Positions 28,053 to 35,349 are shown, counted from the stretch's first letter. The stretch: DNA of 64,000 bases from Prochlorococcus sp. MIT 1314 (GCF_034093315.1 NZ_CP139300.1:186001-250000), one strand, 5' to 3'. Numbers and translations: made by a program. Notes: generated by a model not told the origin, from the letters alone.

Positions 28053-29111
28053 GTGAAAAATGATGCGTTAGTAATTGATGATCTGCATCATAAATATCAT
28101 AAGCAAAAATATTCAAATTGGATATTAAATGAAATTAACCTAAAAATTGAGAATGGCGAACTATTAGGATTGCTCGGTCCTTCTGGGTGTGGAAAGACAA
28201 CTCTTTTGAGATTAATCGCAGGGTTCGAATATCCTTCTAAGGGAAGAATTTATCTAAACGATAAGGAAATTTCATGTAGAAAAAGAATACTTAGTCCTGA
28301 GAAAAGAAATATTGGTATGGTTTTTCAAGATTATGCACTTTTCCCTCACTTAACTGTTATGGAAAATGTAATGTTTGGTTTAAAAAACAAAAAAGATAGA
28401 TCTAGAGTTGACTATCTATTAAATGTAGTTGGCCTTGATACTTTTGTTGGAAGGTTCCCTCATGAATTATCTGGAGGGCAAAAACAAAGACTCGCAATTG
28501 CAAGAGCTCTTGCACCAGATCCTAATTTTATTTTATTGGATGAACCCTTTTGTAGTCTTGATATGCACGTCAAGCTTAAATTGAGAAGTGAACTCCCTAA
28601 TATTCTAAGAGGTTGTAATGCTAGTGGATTAATGGTTACGCATGATCCTGAAGAAGCTATGTCAATTTGCGATAAAGTTGCCGTCATGCATGAAGGTAAA
28701 ATACATCAAATTGATACACCAATTAATCTTCTAAATAATCCTAAGACTAAATTTGTTAGTAGTTTTATTTTGGGAAATAATATTCTTAATCTCAAGAAAA
28801 ATGGTAATTCATATATGTTTTGTTTAGGTGAAATAAGTAATTCAGTGTTATCAAAGAATACAAATATCAAAAGTATGTCAATTTCTCCTAAATTTATTTC
28901 AATTAAAAGATCTGAATCTGGGAATGGGATTGTAATATCTAGAGAATTCCTTGGAGAATTTCTTATCTATAAAGTATCTATTAATGAGGATATATTGAGG
29001 ATTAGAACTAATATTAATAATCTCCTAAATAATGGGGATAAATGTTCTCTTTCTATTAATAAGAATAGTTTTTGTTTTTTATATCCTGGAGCACATAAGG
29101 TATATATTTAA
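28053..29111 (+). CDS. futC: iron(III)-type ABC transporter ATP-binding protein (FutC/FbpC-like)
   Basis: 352 aa, GTG start. Walker A GPSGCGKTT (about residues 42-50), Q-loop FQDYALFPHLTVMENV, signature LSGGQKQR, Walker B FILLDEP and switch VTHDPEE are intact. A C-terminal TOBE-like region (about 240-352) is typical of the FbpC/PotA/MalK group. By resemblance it energises ferric-iron uptake with FutA/FutB, but neither is in the window, so it is an orphan ATPase whose partners must lie elsewhere. Ferritin and a Crp regulator downstream support the iron connection. Confidence 0.82.
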   Translation: MKNDALVIDDLHHKYHKQKYSNWILNEINLKIENGELLGLLGPSGCGKTTLLRLIAGFEYPSKGRIYLNDKEISCRKRILSPEKRNIGMVFQDYALFPHLTVMENVMFGLKNKKDRSRVDYLLNVVGLDTFVGRFPHELSGGQKQRLAIARALAPDPNFILLDEPFCSLDMHVKLKLRSELPNILRGCNASGLMVTHDPEEAMSICDKVAVMHEGKIHQIDTPINLLNNPKTKFVSSFILGNNILNLKKNGNSYMFCLGEISNSVLSKNTNIKSMSISPKFISIKRSESGNGIVISREFLGEFLIYKVSINEDILRIRTNINNLLNNGDKCSLSINKNSFCFLYPGAHKVYI

Positions 29112-29117
29112 GATTTT

Positions 29118-29240
29118 TTATAGGCAATTACACTTTCCTCCCTTCCAATTAGAGCATTTTTTCTTTTTACATTTCTTTTTTTTACTTAAATATATTTTGT
29201 TGGTTAATAGCAGTTCAGAAAAACTGTATTCTAAATTCAT
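29118..29240 (-). CDS. 40-aa Lys/Cys-rich mini-protein behind a Fur box
   Basis: A short ATG frame convergent to futC. The N-terminal half (1-18) is ordinary and hydrophobic-mixed; residues 19-40 are extreme: two runs of four lysines each followed by Cys (C24, C29), then SNWKGGK and C37-N-C39-L. The four cysteines could bind Fe, Zn or a cluster, and the lysines could contact nucleic acid or anionic surfaces. The Fur box at 29251-29269 lies 11 bp upstream of its ATG, with a TATGAT -10 at 29267-29272. No clear Shine-Dalgarno. I do not recognise a family; conservation is untested. Confidence 0.5.
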   Translation of the reverse strand: MNLEYSFSELLLTNKIYLSKKKKCKKKKCSNWKGGKCNCL

Positions 29241-29250
29241 TTATAGTATT

Positions 29251-29269
29251 GCTATTGATATTCATTATC
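29251..29269. promoter_or_regulatory. predicted Fur box between the 40-aa peptide gene and ferritin
   Basis: The 19-mer gctattgatattcattatc matches 16 of 19 positions of the Fur consensus GATAATGATAATCATTATC. It overlaps a possible minus-strand -10 (29267-29272) serving the 40-aa peptide. On the plus side ferritin has its own plausible promoter TTACTT (29303-29308), 17 bp, TATTAT (29326-29331), so the box lies well upstream of it. Confidence 0.6.
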
Positions 29270-29312
29270 ATATTGCTTAATTTAATTTAAAGGATTAACT
29301 TATTACTTATTT

Positions 29313-29328
29313 ATACAAAATGTTGTAT
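29313..29328. repeat. short inverted repeat in the ferritin promoter
   Basis: ATACAA (29313-29318) and TTGTAT (29323-29328) form a perfect 6-bp inverted repeat around AATG. It sits between the putative -35 and -10 of ferritin, so it could be an operator for a dimeric regulator. It does not match the CRP TGTGA-N6-TCACA consensus. Confidence 0.35.
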
Positions 29329-29354
29329 TATTTAATTAGCTTTATTTTTGAATA

Positions 29355-29909
29355 ATGAATGAAAATAATTTAAAAACGAAGAAATTAATTAATTTTGGCC
29401 CATCTGGAAGAGCTGTTGCACAACCAATGGACAATAGCTTATTGGATAATATTTTTGAACATTTAACAATGGAAAGATATGCCAACGTTCAATATTTTTC
29501 TATATATATGTGGTTTCAAGAGAGAGATTTAAATGGATTTGCCTCTCATTTTCTAAGTGAATCTCAAAGTGAAATGGAACATGCCCAAAAATTTGCAGAT
29601 TATTTAATTGCAAGAGGGCAAAGTGTGAAACTTAGTCAACTTCCTGCACCTGTTCAGGAATGGGACTCTATAGAGGATTTGATTTCATATTCTTTTAATA
29701 TGGAGGCTGATTTAACTTCATCTCTACAACAGCTCTATTCGATTTCAGAAAGAATTTCAGATACAAGAACCAATGTATTTTTAGATCCAATTGTAGAGGC
29801 TCAAACCAAATCAGAGGATGAATTTGCAAATATACTTGGGAAAGTTAAGTTTGCGTCTAATCAACCATCTGCAATTTTATTAATAGATAGTGATTTAAAG
29901 AAAAAATAA
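29355..29909 (+). CDS. ftn: ferritin (iron storage, ferroxidase)
   Basis: 184-aa four-helix-bundle ferritin of the non-haem type that oxidises Fe(II) and stores it. Ferroxidase-centre residues can be seen in helix A (FEHLTMERYANVQYF), helix B (SESQSEMEHAQKFADYL, an ExxH pair), and helices C-D (NMEADLTSSLQQL, PIVEAQTKSEDEF). It belongs to the ferritin type found in marine picocyanobacteria and some diatoms. The C-terminal end overlaps by 15 bp a small gene on the other strand. Regulation by iron is suggested by the Fur box 86 bp upstream. Confidence 0.95.
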   Translation: MNENNLKTKKLINFGPSGRAVAQPMDNSLLDNIFEHLTMERYANVQYFSIYMWFQERDLNGFASHFLSESQSEMEHAQKFADYLIARGQSVKLSQLPAPVQEWDSIEDLISYSFNMEADLTSSLQQLYSISERISDTRTNVFLDPIVEAQTKSEDEFANILGKVKFASNQPSAILLIDSDLKKK

Positions 29910-30185
29910 ATTACTTTCAAATTTATTTTCATTCAATGTCCTTTTTGTTTTTTCAACAAGTAAGTTCGAAAAATTGATTTTCTCAGTGCTTGCTTTATTT
30001 AAGAGCTCAGCAATTTTACTAATCTCATTAACTCTATTAAAAATAGTTTTGTTCTCAGAAAATAATCTTTCTTTCAATCCTTTATTTTGGGTGGTTTTGA
30101 AAGATTGTTTTATATTTCTGAGCCTATTTGATAATAGATCAACTTCCATTAATAGGTTGTTTGTTATTGATTGCGATTCTTTCAT
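29895..30185 (-). CDS. small coiled-coil hypothetical protein, 96 aa
   Basis: I start at the ATG at 30185 (MKESQ), 4 bp after the Crp/Fnr stop; an upstream start at 30227 would overlap that gene. The protein is almost entirely helical and charged, with a coiled-coil look (LLMEVDLLSNRLRNIKQSF; FNRVNEISKIAELLNKAS), no cysteine and no membrane helix. It probably forms an operon with the Crp/Fnr regulator, so it may share iron control. Its end overlaps the ferritin end by 15 bp. Function unknown. Confidence 0.65.
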   Translation of the reverse strand: MKESQSITNNLLMEVDLLSNRLRNIKQSFKTTQNKGLKERLFSENKTIFNRVNEISKIAELLNKASTEKINFSNLLVEKTKRTLNENKFESNLFFL

Positions 30186-30189
30186 TTTT

Positions 30190-30777
30190 CTATAGTGGGG
30201 ATGTTTCAATAAAAGAAGGCGCAACACTTACCGTTTGGGTTCCAATTGGAGCTATTAATAACTCAGATGATCTTAGTTTAGAAATTAATCTAGTTGATGT
30301 TACTCGTGTTGAACCTATTAATTCACCTATCCTTTCATGAGTCAACCTAAAAGGTAACTCACACCACTGCCCACACCTTCTTCCTAATCTATTAACCAGT
30401 ATTGAAAGTAAAGCTTGTAATCTTTGTTCTGCATTTCCTAAGTGTCTAATTCTGAGAAGTTGCAAAGTCCACTCATTTACTGCATCGTACCCAATATTTT
30501 CATCAATATTTACATTGCTATGAAAAGATAAATCTGTTAAGGCTTCAACACAGACTCCATCACTACATAAAAGGTCTGTTCTTAATTGATCTCCTGATTG
30601 TAAGAATGCTAGTGTCATTCCTTCAGTTTCTTCACAGGGGCAATAAACTCTTGCAATTCCACTTTCAACTTCTAGACATGTGCCTTTTGGTCTTGATGAT
30701 GGATCTATTAAAACGGATTGCCCAGTTATTATCCTTACTGATTTTGAGGGAGATTCTCCATAAGAATGGAAATTCAT
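30190..30777 (-). CDS. Crp/Fnr-family regulator, cysteine-rich
   Basis: 195 aa from the ATG at 30777; an earlier frame start at 30810 would lie within the Fur box and promoter, so I reject it. Residues 15-85 form the cupin-like effector domain, 100-130 the dimer helix (NEWTLQLLRIRHLGNAEQRLQALL), 145-168 the HTH (LTHERIGELIGSTRVTSTRLI). The cAMP-binding residues of CRP are not evident. Seven cysteines occur (34, 46, 48, 71, 76, 135, 139), unusual for CRP and suggestive of metal, cluster or redox sensing. An iron-responsive Crp-family gene next to ferritin is known in Prochlorococcus. Confidence 0.88.
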   Translation of the reverse strand: MNFHSYGESPSKSVRIITGQSVLIDPSSRPKGTCLEVESGIARVYCPCEETEGMTLAFLQSGDQLRTDLLCSDGVCVEALTDLSFHSNVNIDENIGYDAVNEWTLQLLRIRHLGNAEQRLQALLSILVNRLGRRCGQWCELPFRLTHERIGELIGSTRVTSTRLISKLRSSELLIAPIGTQTVSVAPSFIETSPL

Positions 30778-30787
30778 TAAATTAAAT

Positions 30788-30855
30788 TTGATAATGAGAA
30801 TTATTATCAATTATGCAGCACTAAATTACTTATTGCAAGAGATTCTCATTATCAA
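30788..30855. promoter_or_regulatory. Crp/Fnr promoter bracketed by a 14-bp inverted repeat with Fur boxes
   Basis: A perfect inverted repeat: ttgataatgagaat (30788-30801) and attctcattatcaa (30842-30855), 40 bp apart. The left arm is part of a 17-of-19 Fur consensus match (30790-30808); the right arm lies in a weaker 13-of-19 match (30835-30853). Reading the minus strand, a -35 TTGCAA (30833-30838), 17-bp spacer and -10 CATAAT (30810-30815) fall between the arms, so the boxes flank the core promoter of the Crp/Fnr gene. Confidence 0.72.
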
Positions 30856-30934
30856 CGTATTTTTTGAAGCTTTTCTTTACATAAGTTTTAAGCAATATAA
30901 TTTAAATGGAGTTCTTTAAATATTTTATTTAGTG

Positions 30935-31123
30935 ATGTCTTTTAATAGAATCTGTCTTAATTGTGGAAGTACTTCTTTCGTTTCTGACCGCTCTTTAGCA
31001 GGTAGGATAGTCTGCTCTAGGTGTGGATCTTCTTCGTCAAGAAAAAGCTCTTCTTCACTTATTAATAGTAAAAAATTAATTTTTCTTATTATTGCAATAG
31101 CAATTTTTCTAATTATTATTTAA
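30935..31123 (+). CDS. 62-aa zinc-ribbon plus membrane-helix protein
   Basis: Start at the ATG at 30935 (GTG at 30932 adds one residue). Two CxxC knuckles (ICLNCGS and IVCSRCGS, 18 residues apart) form a zinc ribbon in the N-terminal half; a Ser/Arg/Lys-rich linker follows; the last 18 residues are one hydrophobic helix (LIFLIIAIAIFLIII) ending at the stop. It is therefore probably tail-anchored. It is divergent from the Crp/Fnr gene and could share its Fur-box region. Its last 8 bp overlap the end of the ABC ATPase gene on the other strand. Confidence 0.75.
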   Translation: MSFNRICLNCGSTSFVSDRSLAGRIVCSRCGSSSSRKSSSSLINSKKLIFLIIAIAIFLIII

Positions 31124-31904
31124 ACAATCTGTTTAAAAACCATAATCCATTTTTTTTAATTACTTCTGCATCAATACCATATAATTTTTTAAGATTTGAA
31201 CTATTTATAACTTTCTTTTGATTTCCATCAGCGATTAGCTCACCCTTTTTTATCATTATGACTCGGTCATAAATATCTGTAATCATTGAAATATCGTGTG
31301 TTACACAAAAAATCTTTGTATTTGATTTTGATAATTCATTAATCTTATCAATTACAAAAAACTTTGATTTATAATCTAAATTAGCAATTGGTTCATCCAG
31401 GATTAATATATCTGGTTTTCTAATTAACGCTCTAGCAATGAGTATAATCTGTTTTTCTCCATCTGATAAATAGGAAAAAAATTTATTAGCTAAACTTGAG
31501 ATATTCATAACTTTCATAAGACTTTCTACTTTATAATGGTCTTCTGCAGATTTAATTGATATGTAGCAATATTTTCCATATAGTCCACTTTTAATTAAGT
31601 CATAGACTTTCAGATTTGGATTTATTCTATTTTTAATATCATTATTTACTGTACTTATTCTTTTTCTTAGTTCCCATAAATTTATATTTTCTTTGTCAAA
31701 TATTTTTAGCATAGAATTATCGGCTACTACCGGGTATATGTTTCTATTAATTACCTCTATTAATGAGGATTTACCAGCACCATTAGGTCCGATTAATATT
31801 ACATTCTCTGAATATGTTATTTTTAAATCTAAATTCTTAATTACTTTAAAACCGTTCTTAAAACAATTTATATTTTTTGCCTCAAACCAATAGTTATTAA
31901 CCAC
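31116..31904 (-). CDS. orphan ABC transporter ATP-binding protein
   Basis: 262 aa, single nucleotide-binding domain. Walker A GPNGAGKSS (about residues 38-46), a signature degenerate to YLSDGEKQ, Walker B ILILDEPIANLD and switch VTHDISM are present. The DGEKQ signature resembles the FepC/FhuC/ModF-like group. No permease or binding protein is adjacent. Its start overlaps by 8 bp the stop of a 35-aa membrane protein gene, itself 3 bp after the Rieske oxygenase stop, so all three are one operon. Confidence 0.85.
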   Translation of the reverse strand: MVNNYWFEAKNINCFKNGFKVIKNLDLKITYSENVILIGPNGAGKSSLIEVINRNIYPVVADNSMLKIFDKENINLWELRKRISTVNNDIKNRINPNLKVYDLIKSGLYGKYCYISIKSAEDHYKVESLMKVMNISSLANKFFSYLSDGEKQIILIARALIRKPDILILDEPIANLDYKSKFFVIDKINELSKSNTKIFCVTHDISMITDIYDRVIMIKKGELIADGNQKKVINSSNLKKLYGIDAEVIKKNGLWFLNRLFK

Positions 31905-32004
31905 TAAACTTATTGCTCCAAAATATAATTAATTGAATTGAGCTTAAAATAAATATAAAAAGATAAAGCCAATTCAACCATGGAGGTCTATTTACTTTAT
32001 TCAT
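31897..32004 (-). CDS. 35-aa single-span membrane peptide
   Basis: A short ATG frame squeezed exactly between the Rieske oxygenase stop (3 bp away) and the ABC ATPase start (8-bp overlap). After MNKVNRPPW it is one hydrophobic helix (about residues 9-30, WLNWLYLFIFILSSIQLIIFW) and a short polar tail. The tight fit in both directions is the main argument that it is translated. Its role could be a subunit or anchor for one of its neighbours; that is inference. Confidence 0.6.
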   Translation of the reverse strand: MNKVNRPPWLNWLYLFIFILSSIQLIIFWSNKFSG

Positions 32005-32007
32005 AAA

Positions 32008-33330
32008 TTATATGATTAACATGAAAATCAGTAGTGGAGCGGCAAATCTTAATAATGTTTTTCTTATAATATCCATATTATTTATAACTTCTAGATTCTT
32101 AATCTCTGGAGGATATTTCAATATAACATTATCATATACGTTATGATTTTCAGTTTTATTAATATTTTTCCAAGGCCTATCTCTCTCTTCAGACTTCTTA
32201 TACCACTTCCAGAAATAATTTATTATTCTGTCTTCTCCCAATAATTTTATTTCATCTTTTTTAATTAATTCCAATTTGTGATTATATGTCTGCGTCTTTA
32301 AAATCATATAATCCTCATTAAATATCTTATAAAAAATTTTTCTTTGATTCTCTTTAAATAATATGAGGTTATTAAGTAGTTTATTTTTTAAAAATTTCCT
32401 GTAATGCCTAACTATTACTCTTGCTTTATTATCTCCTAGTGGAATATGATCTAGAACTTGTAAATATCGACATGCTGAAGGATTTCCTTTATAAATTAAG
32501 ATCCTTCCTGGTGGAATGTATTTTATACGGATAAATTCTTTTGAAGGGTCATTTTTGTAGAAGTAAATACTTTCAATGTATTTTGGGGTAATATTAATTT
32601 TTTGTTTAAAACTAACAAGTACGTTTTTATTAACATCTTTATCAGGAATTGTATCCCCATGAACCCAAAATAGATGAAGAATATCTAAGTGATTTTCAAT
32701 TATCCTTGACCAATCACATTTGAAGTCAACTAAAACCTGTTCCGACACATAATCTTCAATTAAAAAGCCATTGTGAGATAATTCGTGGTTAGTTATAGGC
32801 GAATCCTCAATTAGATTATTTAAATCAGTTTCAGATTTTTTTGAAAAATGTACAAAAATATATCCATCTTTTTCTAAAGCTTTGTATTGAGATAAATGAA
32901 TTTTTTTGGCGTAATTATCATAGTTATTATCTATTATGTGGCTACAGGTTATTCGATCTAGATTTTGGCAACTACCCTCAGATGAGAATTCTGCCCCGTG
33001 ATATGGGCAAGTTAATACTCCATTTGATATTGTGCCTCCAAAAAAAGATGCTCCCCTATGAGGACAAATATTCTTGATGCACTTTACATTTTCATTCTCA
33101 TCTCTGTAAAGAACAAGTGGCTCATCATAGAGAGAGAAATAATGAAGCTTATTTTTTTTTAGTTCTTTTGAAGGACAGATTGCATACCAACCAAATAAAC
33201 CTATATTTAAATCATTTTTATTTTCTCTAATATCAAACGAGTCAATTTTTACTACCGAACCTTTCTCAAAAGGCTTAAGAACGGTATTTAAGTCTTTAGA
33301 TTTAAAAAAATTAATTTGTTTGTTTTCCAT
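32008..33330 (-). CDS. Rieske-type non-haem iron oxygenase with C-terminal membrane anchor
   Basis: 440 aa. Rieske [2Fe-2S] ligands are CPH (89-91) and CPYH (108-111). The mononuclear-iron site is recognisable as DWSRIIENHLDILHLFWVHGD (about 207-227). The C-terminal end (RFAAPLLIFMLII) is a hydrophobic anchor. The plan is that of the chloroplast/cyanobacterial PaO/Tic55/CAO-like oxygenases, acting on pigments or other ring compounds; the substrate is unknown. It starts an operon with the 35-aa membrane peptide and an ABC ATPase. Confidence 0.88.
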   Translation of the reverse strand: MENKQINFFKSKDLNTVLKPFEKGSVVKIDSFDIRENKNDLNIGLFGWYAICPSKELKKNKLHYFSLYDEPLVLYRDENENVKCIKNICPHRGASFFGGTISNGVLTCPYHGAEFSSEGSCQNLDRITCSHIIDNNYDNYAKKIHLSQYKALEKDGYIFVHFSKKSETDLNNLIEDSPITNHELSHNGFLIEDYVSEQVLVDFKCDWSRIIENHLDILHLFWVHGDTIPDKDVNKNVLVSFKQKINITPKYIESIYFYKNDPSKEFIRIKYIPPGRILIYKGNPSACRYLQVLDHIPLGDNKARVIVRHYRKFLKNKLLNNLILFKENQRKIFYKIFNEDYMILKTQTYNHKLELIKKDEIKLLGEDRIINYFWKWYKKSEERDRPWKNINKTENHNVYDNVILKYPPEIKNLEVINNMDIIRKTLLRFAAPLLIFMLII

Positions 33331-33490
33331 AAATTAATTTCTTTTTTATTGACAAGTTATCTATCGGAACTATAACTCAAGTAAATAATTAATTTCTAAT
33401 AAAACTATAATTCTCTATTATTTGTAGCAATAATTATCTCTTTCTACAAAATCAATGAGCTCCTTGTATTTTTATCTAACTTTCTTTATT

Positions 33491-33685
33491 TTATAATTTT
33501 TGAATCTTTTGTAATTCTTTTAAATTTTTTATGTAATCATTAGCATCTTCAATATTTTTGTGGAAATTGCACTGGCCGAGATAACAACCTATAAATCTTA
33601 AGAACTTTCTTTTACCACCAATAATTTCATATCTATGTATTGTTCCTCCATCAATAGGAGCATATATTAATTCTGGTAATGCCAT
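33491..33685 (-). CDS. small hypothetical protein, 64 aa
   Basis: Unrecognised. N-terminal strands (LPELIYAPIDGGTIHRYEIIGGKRKFLRFIGCYLG) look like a beta-hairpin protein, ending in a charged helix (NIEDANDYIKNLKELQKIQ). Two cysteines, C34 and C39, in GCYLGQCNF. The start is an ATG followed by ALPELIYAP. It stands alone, with about 160 bp on the downstream side and 360 bp on the other; no neighbour suggests a role. Confidence 0.6.
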   Translation of the reverse strand: MALPELIYAPIDGGTIHRYEIIGGKRKFLRFIGCYLGQCNFHKNIEDANDYIKNLKELQKIQKL

Positions 33686-34046
33686 ATGTTGTTTCCTAAT
33701 TGTTAATTAAACAATAATTCAAGCTCAAATACATTGCCATAGCTGAGGCATTTTTTTTAATAATTAGTTTATTTATTTTTGGTTAATTATTTACTGAATT
33801 CCTAGGCTTTTTTGTGTTTGTTAATTTTAGATACCAATTTAGATTAGCCCAAAACTATTAGGTGTCTTTTAAAAAATTACCTAAAAAGTTCAATCTTCAA
33901 GATCTTCATATTAGATAGCTTTTGACTTGCATAATATGGAATGCTTATTTAATCTATTGAAAATTTTAATTTGTGTAATTTTTAATAAAATATAATCAGC
34001 TCAGATAAATTCTAAATTATATTAAATTTTGAATTGATAAAATATC
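33686..34046. other. 361-bp AT-rich intergenic region
   Basis: No open frame longer than about 15 codons and no tRNA-like fold was seen. A TATAAT at 33992-33997 is a plausible -10 for the plus-strand gene at 34047. Poly-T and poly-A runs elsewhere look like background base composition. Confidence 0.5.
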
Positions 34047-34388
34047 ATGATCAAAAGGGTTTTAACTATCTTTATCTTAACTTTTTTTCTTGTATTTAGT
34101 ATTCCAGTTTACTCATTAGATACTTCTTCTAAAAATCTTGAGAAGTATACTAATAAGATTTCTAATAAATTCACTAGAACTTACTGCAACACTTCCAAAT
34201 TTGGTATCTCTTATGAAGGTGCTTTGGCATTCGCTATTGGAGAAACTAACAAGGAATTTAAAAATAATAAACTCAATAAATTGATAGATTATTCGCAACT
34301 AAAAGATTCAATAGTTAATGGTTTAGAAAATAATTGCGATGTTTATGATTTTCCTATTAGTAGTTTAGAAAAATTAAAATTTGATTAG
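34047..34388 (+). CDS. small secreted hypothetical protein, 113 aa
   Basis: N-terminal signal peptide (residues 1-23, ending VYS-LDT). The mature part is about 90 residues with two cysteines (YCNTSKFG and NNCDVYDF) and a helix AGCALAF-like region: GALAFAIGETNKEF. No known family is recognised. The gene is free-standing with a -10-like box 50 bp upstream. It is part of a run of short lineage-type genes up to 37.3 kb. Confidence 0.6.
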   Translation: MIKRVLTIFILTFFLVFSIPVYSLDTSSKNLEKYTNKISNKFTRTYCNTSKFGISYEGALAFAIGETNKEFKNNKLNKLIDYSQLKDSIVNGLENNCDVYDFPISSLEKLKFD

Positions 34389-34410
34389 ATATATCGAAAT
34401 TATTAAAGTA

Positions 34411-34593
34411 TTATTTTCTCCCTATCCAATCACTAGGCTTATCAAGCATCCACTCAAAAACACCCTTAGCATCAAGGTTTTTAGATGCATAAATAAACAT
34501 TATTGGAAATAATAAAATTACGACTCCAATCACGGATAATTCTAATTTACCAATCCCCATCTCTTTGATTGTTAACGCGAAATAATTCATCAT
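34411..34593 (-). CDS. 60-aa single-span membrane protein
   Basis: One hydrophobic helix (about residues 17-36, LELSVIGVVILLFPIMFIYA) and a polar C-terminal tail KNLDAKGVFEWMLDKPSDWIGRK with three Trp. The tail looks like a conserved interaction motif. No known family is recognised. The stop is 22 bp from the convergent upstream gene's end. Confidence 0.65.
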   Translation of the reverse strand: MMNYFALTIKEMGIGKLELSVIGVVILLFPIMFIYASKNLDAKGVFEWMLDKPSDWIGRK

Positions 34594-34772
34594 TACTTTT
34601 ATAGAATTAAAGTTTATTTAGTACTTAATTTATAAAAAATTATTTACGCTTTCTTTTTTTGATAAAAATTCTTAATTGTTTATAGTGAAATTTATTTGTA
34701 TAAAGTACCTATTTTATTGATGCATACTTTCTAAGTAATTTAAATATTATAGATGATTATTATTCATTAGCT

Positions 34773-34916
34773 ATGAATCATGAAATTATAATTTTAAGTC
34801 CTCTTTTTATAGTAATAATTGGATTTATAGTTTTTTCAATTTTGAAGAAAAGGAAGAGATCAGCTAAAAGTATTTATAAACTAATTGATGATTTAGAAAA
34901 AAAATACATCTATTAA
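34773..34916 (+). CDS. 47-aa single-span membrane protein
   Basis: ATG frame of 47 codons. After MNHEIIILSP it has a hydrophobic helix (about 8-25) and a strongly basic stop-transfer segment KKRKRSAKS, then a helical tail (IYKLIDDLEKKYIY). The positive-inside arrangement argues for a real membrane protein. Function unknown. It is convergent with the 98-aa gene at 34943 (26-bp gap). Confidence 0.5.
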   Translation: MNHEIIILSPLFIVIIGFIVFSILKKRKRSAKSIYKLIDDLEKKYIY

Positions 34917-34942
34917 TAATTTATTTTTAAAAGTAAATATGA

Positions 34943-35239
34943 TTAATCAAATTCTATACCAACTTCTTCTTTTAAATCCCTTTCTAAATCTGGAAGATGC
35001 GGTTCAACCCAATGATCGTTGTTATCAATACCAGCTGCATTTACATAGTTCATGATGTGTTGATCTACTTGCTTATAAAGATCATGCAAATTTAAATCCA
35101 TGCGAATGTCATGTGCAATTTCAGAGACTTGTTTTTCTGTTAAACAATGATTTGGATGAAGTAAATCACAGCATGGAATTCTCTTTTCAATCAATTCATT
35201 TAAATTGATTTTTATTTCGTAATCTTGATGAACAGTCAT
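34943..35239 (-). CDS. conserved hypothetical protein, 98 aa
   Basis: Soluble, acidic, mostly helical. Residues 23-32 carry CCDLLHPNHC, three cysteines and a histidine that could bind metal; another His-rich area is LHDLYKQVDQHIMNYV and DNNDHWVEPHLPDLE. I know the pattern from marine cyanobacterial hypothetical proteins but cannot name a domain. The Cys/His content makes metal binding worth testing. It stands about 110 bp from the next frame upstream. Confidence 0.65.
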   Translation of the reverse strand: MTVHQDYEIKINLNELIEKRIPCCDLLHPNHCLTEKQVSEIAHDIRMDLNLHDLYKQVDQHIMNYVNAAGIDNNDHWVEPHLPDLERDLKEEVGIEFD

Positions 35240-35349
35240 AGATTTTAAGAGTTTATTATGATTCTAATTATGGTTACAGATTTGTATATCTTTAAGTTAA
35301 GAAACGAAGTTCTTTAAAGTGATTTTAAATAAATAGATCTTCCAAATCT

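Noticed and set aside
28210..28232. T-loop-like ggttcgaat sequence suggesting a tRNA
   Set aside because: It is inside the futC coding frame and no acceptor, D or anticodon arms can be drawn around it.
30778..30810. Upstream start of the Crp/Fnr protein at 30810
   Set aside because: It would place the coding start in the Fur box and over the -10, and adds a hydrophobic stretch alien to the family.
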